From NCBI GenBank assembly GCA_027484445.1, contig JAIXSY010000052.1, positions 46,988 through 110,987 of the forward strand: a DNA stretch of 64,000 nucleotides, written 5' to 3'. Shown here in pieces: positions 60,531-64,000 of the stretch (the first letter of the stretch is position 1; the number at the start of each line of letters is the position of its first letter). The position numbers were made by a program, and so were the translations under genes. Origin of the DNA: Verrucomicrobiaceae bacterium (GTDB lineage Bacteria > Verrucomicrobiota > Verrucomicrobiia > Verrucomicrobiales > Verrucomicrobiaceae). The notes beneath the pieces are model-generated. The model searched no databases and was not told the DNA's origin. It saw only the letters and a list, made by a program, of their open reading frames with translations.

Positions 60531-61685
60531 TCAGAGTTTGACAGCTTCTTTGGCCTCTGCCGGGAACTTTGCCTCTGACACGGTCTGGGTGGCACTGGCA
60601 CCGGCCTGAATCCAGTAACGAAGGGCGGCCAGTTCTGCGGGTGTGATTTGCTCCTTGCCCTCGGGCGGCATGTGCTCATCGTCGTCCATAGGCAAAAGGA
60701 TGCGCTGGATGGTGAGCGAATCGTCCGGCTTGCCTGCGACGATGTTGCTGCCGTTTTCACCGCCCTTCATGGCCATCTCGTAGCTGTCGAGGCGGAGGTC
60801 ACCTTTGGATTTGTCCTCGTTGTGGCACTTGTTGCACTTCGCCTCGAAGATCGGCAGGATCACGTGCTGGAAGACCAATTTTGTTCCCTCCACGGGTGCG
60901 GTCGCCGCTGGGACAGGCGTTGGTGCGGTCGCAGGTGTCATGGCAGCCGTTGGCGTGACGGCGACGATGGGTTCCGTGGCCGGAGCTACAGGTGCAGAAG
61001 TCGGCGCAGGAACGACCGGTTCTGCTGCCTCTGGCGCGCTGGCCTTCGGCTTTTCGGCGAAGCTCAGCAGCCATTTTTCCATGCCGATCATCTGGCTTTT
61101 CAGGGGTTCTGGGGCGTGCTCGGTCAGGAACTTCGACCCATGGCTCATGTTTCCGCCAAAGTGAGCGCCCAGGCCCATCAGGCCGAAACTGCCAAAAAAC
61201 ACCGCACGGTAGGCATGCATCAGTTCACGGTTGCCCTGACTCATGGAGAAAAGACGGATCACCAGGGCCAACAGCACACCCGCCGTGCCAATGAGCGCCA
61301 GAGTCTGATGCAGGGTGAAGTTTCCCCCCTCATAGCCACCTTCCCGGGACAGCATGATGCCCGCCAGCACGGCCATCACCGAGCCAGCCGCCCCAACCCA
61401 GAGGGTCAGCAGCGCCCCAGCCCCTAGGCTTTGTTCACCCCGACGCGTCAGGCAGAGCAATTCCATCAAGCACAGCAGCCCCAAAGCCCCGACTGGCAAA
61501 TGCAGCAAGATAGGATGAAAGCGGCCCACAAACAGCACCGAGCTCGAGACCTCAGCCTTCGGCGCTTCATACAGCGGTGGGAAGATCAGCAGCCCGATGA
61601 TGAAGCCCACGATGAGCACCAAACTCGCCACCCAGACCAGCGTGTAGGACGGAGGCGCATCAGAATCTTGAGAAAAGGAAGACAT
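60531..61685 (-). CDS. DUF2231-type membrane protein fused to a planctomycete cytochrome c domain
   Basis: 384 aa from MSSFSQDSDAPPSYTLVWVAS; upstream extension rejected. Five or so membrane helices (about 15-38, 48-72, 82-105, 115-135, 150-170) with FHPILLHLPVGALGLLCLMEL, a DUF2231 hallmark whose His residues may bind heme b; an Ala/Pro/Thr linker (about 215-270); cytochrome c with CNKCH at C284, C287 and H288 and Met in MDDDEHMPP. Likely a quinol-to-periplasm electron conduit. It is upstream of and in line with the LRR-cytochrome gene, whose heme domain is similar. Confidence 0.85.
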   Translation of the reverse strand: MSSFSQDSDAPPSYTLVWVASLVLIVGFIIGLLIFPPLYEAPKAEVSSSVLFVGRFHPILLHLPVGALGLLCLMELLCLTRRGEQSLGAGALLTLWVGAAGSVMAVLAGIMLSREGGYEGGNFTLHQTLALIGTAGVLLALVIRLFSMSQGNRELMHAYRAVFFGSFGLMGLGAHFGGNMSHGSKFLTEHAPEPLKSQMIGMEKWLLSFAEKPKASAPEAAEPVVPAPTSAPVAPATEPIVAVTPTAAMTPATAPTPVPAATAPVEGTKLVFQHVILPIFEAKCNKCHNEDKSKGDLRLDSYEMAMKGGENGSNIVAGKPDDSLTIQRILLPMDDDEHMPPEGKEQITPAELAALRYWIQAGASATQTVSEAKFPAEAKEAVKL

Positions 61686-62278
61686 GGGTCGGGGGGAAAT
61701 GACGTGAAACCATGCATACCAACGCACGCGTTCCTGGCAATCCATCAGCGCACCGATTGTCATATCGTGCTGCCCCATGGTTCTTTCTTGATGCCCTGCC
61801 CTGAACTCGCATCCCGAACTGAAACGCTCATGCACCGAAGACGCCCCCGATGAACTCTTGGCTTCCGAGCGCGAGGCCATCCGTGAAGTAGCGCCCGCGC
61901 AGCCACCCCCGTTTGGCGAGACTCAGCTTGCCTCACGTTGCTCTTGTTTGGGGCAGCTTTGATCTCCATGCCAAGGCTGAAAACTCAGGAACCCTCCATA
62001 CCGGTTTTGCTGAAAAGAACGCGCAAGTCGGACCACAACGACGGCTCTCCCGAGTCCGTCCACGAAATCCTCCAGCCAAACCGCGCGCTCCGTCCTCGAC
62101 ATGAACATAGCAAGGCTAGCCCCACCCGGCCAAGACCAAACCAGGGGATAAGGAGCCGTTTGGGCAATCGCATCAACGAGTCGCCCCGCCATGCATCGAA
62201 TTGATTTTTCAACAGTTGAAAAGCTTTTCTCGGCAGAAAAAGTAGATCCAAACAGGACACGATCCTTGTGGGTGCCCT
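61686..62278. other. Region of no clear gene between the cytochrome gene and the 52-bp array
   Basis: No confident gene. One minus-strand frame (stop at 61923; first plausible ATG MAGRLVDAIAQTAPYPLVWS at about 62189) encodes some 88 protein-like residues (MFMSRTERAVWLEDFVDGLGRAVVVVRL), but I know no family and it could be a degraded gene. A plus-strand open stretch ending at the TGA near 61962 is also unconvincing. Confidence 0.3.
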
Positions 62279-62474
62279 GATCGACGAAAGGAGCGCGGAC
62301 ACTCCTGTCCGCTTGGACGCACTCCAGATTGATCGACCAAAGGAGCGCGGACAGCCCTGTCCGCTTGGACGCACTCCAGATTGATCGACCAAAGGAGCGC
62401 GGACAGCCCTGCCCGCTTGGACGCACTCCCAATTGATCGACCAAAGGAGCGCGGACACTCCTGTCCGCTTGGCT
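62279..62474. repeat. Tandem array of a 52-bp palindromic repeat
   Basis: Units begin GATCGACC (first copy GATCGACG) at 62279, 62331, 62383 and 62435, exactly 52 bp apart. Each contains the hairpin GCGGACA/TGTCCGC around CTCC or GCCC (one copy reads GCCCGC on the right arm) and CTTGGACGCACTCC. The last copy breaks off into unique sequence at about 62474. Long open frames crossing it (SGQECPRSFGRSI-type peptides) are artefacts of the repeat. Confidence 0.92.
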
Positions 62475-62834
62475 GAATGCTTCTCGGCTTCGCTGCTTTG
62501 TTGAAGGTGGCCGACAAAAGGATCAGCGCTCCCCTGGGCTGGGATGCGCAGCTCCAGGTTCTCACCACCAGCGCGTTCGCCGTGCGGAAAGTCAGGCTAC
62601 TCTCCACAAAACCCCGCGTCGGGTGGTAGCGATTACCAGAGAGTGAAAAAACGGGGCAGCAGGAGCAGGCGGTGCCTGTCGGAATTCAGTGTAGCTCAGT
62701 TGCCAAACGCATGAAAAAGCAGCCTAGGCATGAATAAGAACAATGCAAAAACAAGAATGGCACGACCCTTTCACGCCAGACTTCCGATCCAAAAAACTGA
62801 TTCATTGCATTGATCATCAATAAATTGTGATTGA
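62475..62834. other. Gap between the 52-bp array and the toxin tip, with a mobile-element scar
   Basis: No gene seen. Starting near 62690 the sequence becomes AT-rich. The 12-mer CAAGAATGGCAC near 62750-62761 also occurs beside the IS end at 63697-63708, hinting at a decayed insertion-sequence end. Confidence 0.4.
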
Positions 62835-62845
62835 GACTCTACTTT

Positions 62846-62862
62846 TTGCCTGGCATCTTTTT
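62846..62862. repeat. IS-end-like inverted repeat, left copy
   Basis: TTGCCTGGCATCTTTTT, the exact reverse complement of 63683-63699. It lies inside the open frame of the toxin tip, immediately before the sequence that reads as toxin, so it marks where an insertion probably cut the toxin gene. Confidence 0.75.
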
Positions 62863-62921
62863 TTCGTGCGGCAAGCCCAGTCGCTCGCGACGCCGCGATT
62901 ACTCAAGCATATCGTCGAGAC

Positions 62922-63167
62922 ATGATTCTGCGAATTTGGAGCCAATATAAGGACCGTAATCCTGAATTTGCCAAACAATTGATTGATAGAGTGACTCGTC
63001 GAATGTCGCCCGATCATATCCATGAGTTGCAACTTGGAGGTGCTGATGCAATTTCGAACCTCCGATTTTTAGACCGATTCACAAATTGGCACATCGGAAC
63101 TCAACAGATTTGGCCTCAAATCCGCAACCTCCCTGTCGGAACCCCTATCAGAATTTTAATCGAATAA
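62922..63167 (+). pseudogene. C-terminal HNH-type nuclease tip of a polymorphic toxin (truncated)
   Basis: 81 aa from the ATG, but the frame is open from 62835 and toxin-like sequence (PVARDAAITQAYRRDMILRIW) begins upstream of the ATG, after the IS-end repeat. RRMSPDHIHELQLGGADAISNLRFLDRFTNWHIGTQQIW is the HNH/GH-E-like pattern of the DNase tips at the ends of Rhs- or CDI-type toxins (D-H-x-H-E, N-x-x-x-L-D). No signal, repeat or delivery domain remains, so this is an orphan or decayed tip, possibly still active. The likely immunity gene follows by 1 nt. Codon use is AT-richer than the neighbours, suggesting transfer. Confidence 0.72.
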
Positions 63168-63168
63168 A

Positions 63169-63624
63169 ATGAACACGGTCTTGAGAACAAGAATAGAACA
63201 ACTGCGGAAGGTTCTGGAAAATGATCCAGCAAGTATTGTTGCCGGAGAGATTAGACCACCCTGCTCAAATTCAAGAACGGGAATCTTGCTGTGGGACCAA
63301 TTTTTGACTGAAGCAAATGGAGGAAGATTTGGATCTATTGACCTCTGGTCTACTGATGAGTTGGGTAAAAATCAGTTTTACACCTCTCAAATGCCAGGTG
63401 GTTCCAACGTTTGGCTCGTTGTTGGCCAAATTCTTTATGAGCCGCTGGCAGTATGTCGGGTGACTAATGACACAGTCGTTTACCCTCAAAATGGTGAAGC
63501 GCAGAACCTGGGAGGAATTGACCATTTCTTATCACATTATGCATTTGGTGAGGGGTATTCAAAAATCATACCCAACGGGGAACAGGATGAGTGGTGGCAG
63601 ATACTCCACACGAACCCTGCATGA
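63169..63624 (+). CDS. Probable SUKH (SMI1/KNR4-like) immunity protein
   Basis: 151 aa. The middle and end (GILLWDQFLTEANGGRFGSIDLWSTDELGKNQFY, WLVVGQILYEPLAVCRVTNDTVVYP, GIDHFLSHYAFGEGYSKI) fit the SMI1/KNR4 (SUKH) fold by pattern, with the usual Asn-Gly-Gly turn and the beta-rich core. SUKH proteins are the commonest immunity partners of HNH-type toxin tips and are encoded directly after them, as here (the toxin TAA at 63165-63167 is followed one base later by this ATG). Cytoplasmic. It is AT-rich relative to the rest of the window. The family call is by eye; partner context raises it. Confidence 0.7.
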   Translation: MNTVLRTRIEQLRKVLENDPASIVAGEIRPPCSNSRTGILLWDQFLTEANGGRFGSIDLWSTDELGKNQFYTSQMPGGSNVWLVVGQILYEPLAVCRVTNDTVVYPQNGEAQNLGGIDHFLSHYAFGEGYSKIIPNGEQDEWWQILHTNPA

Positions 63625-63682
63625 TTAAGGGCCGAAACCTCCTCCCAAGGTTTTGTCGTTTTCGCAACGGGGCCTGAAAAAG

Positions 63683-63699
63683 AAAAAGATGCCAGGCAA
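63683..63699. repeat. IS-end-like inverted repeat, right copy
   Basis: AAAAAGATGCCAGGCAA, reverse complement of 62846-62862, 14 bp from the transposase stop. It is placed where the 3' terminal repeat of the IS4-type element should be. Confidence 0.75.
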
Positions 63700-63712
63700 G
63701 AATGGCACTCGG

Positions 63713-64000
63713 TTAAGCGGCGGCGCGGTAGCGTTCGCGGTGGGGTATTTCTTGGAATTGGTGGCGCGGTGAGGTGAGCAGTTGATAGGATTTAGGCCTT
63801 CGTTTTTTCGCTCGTGGTTCTCGTCTCCCCGGTCGCAGCGGGTTGCGCACGCTGGCGATGGCTTCGAGCAGTTCCTCGTGCCATCGCGCCAACTTGCGCG
63901 GCTGGTCGTGGCAGGCAGCGGCGTGCGGCAACCACTGCCTCAGAAGATCCACCGTGCCTTTGAAGCTGATGCGTCCCAGCTCCTGCTGATGCTCGGCAGC
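63713..64000 (-). CDS. IS4-family transposase, C-terminal part (runs off the window)
   Basis: 96 residues are open on the minus strand from the window edge to the stop at 63713: ISFKGTVDLLRQWLPHAA...NPLRPGRREPRAKKRRPKSYQLLTSPRHQF. The ISFKG segment and the RPGRxEPRxxKRRPK tail are typical of the C-terminus of IS4-type DDE transposases in Verrucomicrobiota and Planctomycetota. The catalytic core lies beyond the window, so intactness cannot be judged. Its 3' flank carries the repeat at 63683-63699. Confidence 0.8.
   Translation of the reverse strand, partial: AAEHQQELGRISFKGTVDLLRQWLPHAAACHDQPRKLARWHEELLEAIASVRNPLRPGRREPRAKKRRPKSYQLLTSPRHQFQEIPHRERYRAAA

Noticed and set aside
62279..62474. CRISPR array
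   Set aside because: The 52-bp units are whole tandem copies without variable spacers.
62209..62607. Minus-strand proteins made of CPRSFGRSI-type repeats
   Set aside because: The peptides are translations of the 52-bp palindrome array, not a conserved protein.
62690..62720. tRNA gene (GTAGCTCAGTTG looks like a D-arm)
   Set aside because: No acceptor stem pairing, anticodon arm or GGTTCGA-type T-arm follows.

Overview
The window looks like chromosome from a Verrucomicrobiota bacterium, probably of the Verrucomicrobiaceae (Prosthecobacter-like); this is inferred from gene families, not from rRNA. Marker families are a PEP-CTERM autotransporter-like giant, a PVC-type heme-binding dehydrogenase with ThuA domains, a DUF1501 protein, a DUF1549/DUF1553 (PSD1) cytochrome protein, planctomycete-type cytochrome c domains and several ECF sigma factors. 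DNA is GC-rich except for an AT-richer stretch near 62.7-63.65 kb. No rRNA, tRNA or CRISPR array was seen.

Layout. 1-191: 3' end of an unknown gene. 504-8648: giant beta-strand-repeat surface protein. 8763-13625: GNAT acyltransferase, MurJ-like flippase, and a PpiD-like chaperone with a TPR protein. 13729-16852 (minus): UspA, PAS histidine kinase and LuxR-type regulator, joined by 4-nt stop/start overlaps. 16991-20378: coiled-coil membrane protein, alpha/beta hydrolase and DUF1501 protein. 20512-25560: 1682-aa ThuA/PVC-heme/ThuA fusion carrying two in-frame palindromic insertions. 25631-32250: YwqK-like lipoprotein, AraC regulator, PAP2 phosphatase, GT39 glycosyltransferase, QueA, M32 carboxypeptidase and CBM9-like protein. 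32325-37241: DUF4407 membrane protein and a second kinase/regulator pair.

37396-46779 is a plus-strand accessory block: two isochorismatase-like hydrolases around an ABM monooxygenase, two DoxX-type membrane proteins, a drastically shortened TolC-like lipoprotein, an MFS exporter, an alginate-export-type porin, a YtcJ amidohydrolase, an Asp/Glu-racemase-superfamily enzyme and Dps. Several genes overlap by ATGA, so it is probably one or two operons; the likely theme is uptake or efflux and breakdown of a small, perhaps aromatic or amide-bearing, organic compound together with redox protection.

46792-52336: lipase-like lipoprotein, flavin disulfide oxidoreductase, YgdI-like lipoprotein, Maf, ECF sigma factor, and an AP2-like protein with a histone-H1-like tail. 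52631-61685: PSD1 cytochrome protein, an ECF sigma operon with two small membrane proteins, a ThuA protein, a tandem palindrome array, an LRR/cytochrome protein and a DUF2231/cytochrome membrane protein. 61686-64000 is a repeat-rich, mobile-element-scarred end holding a 52-bp tandem array, a truncated HNH toxin tip with a likely SUKH immunity gene, matching IS ends, and the 3' part of an IS4-type transposase.
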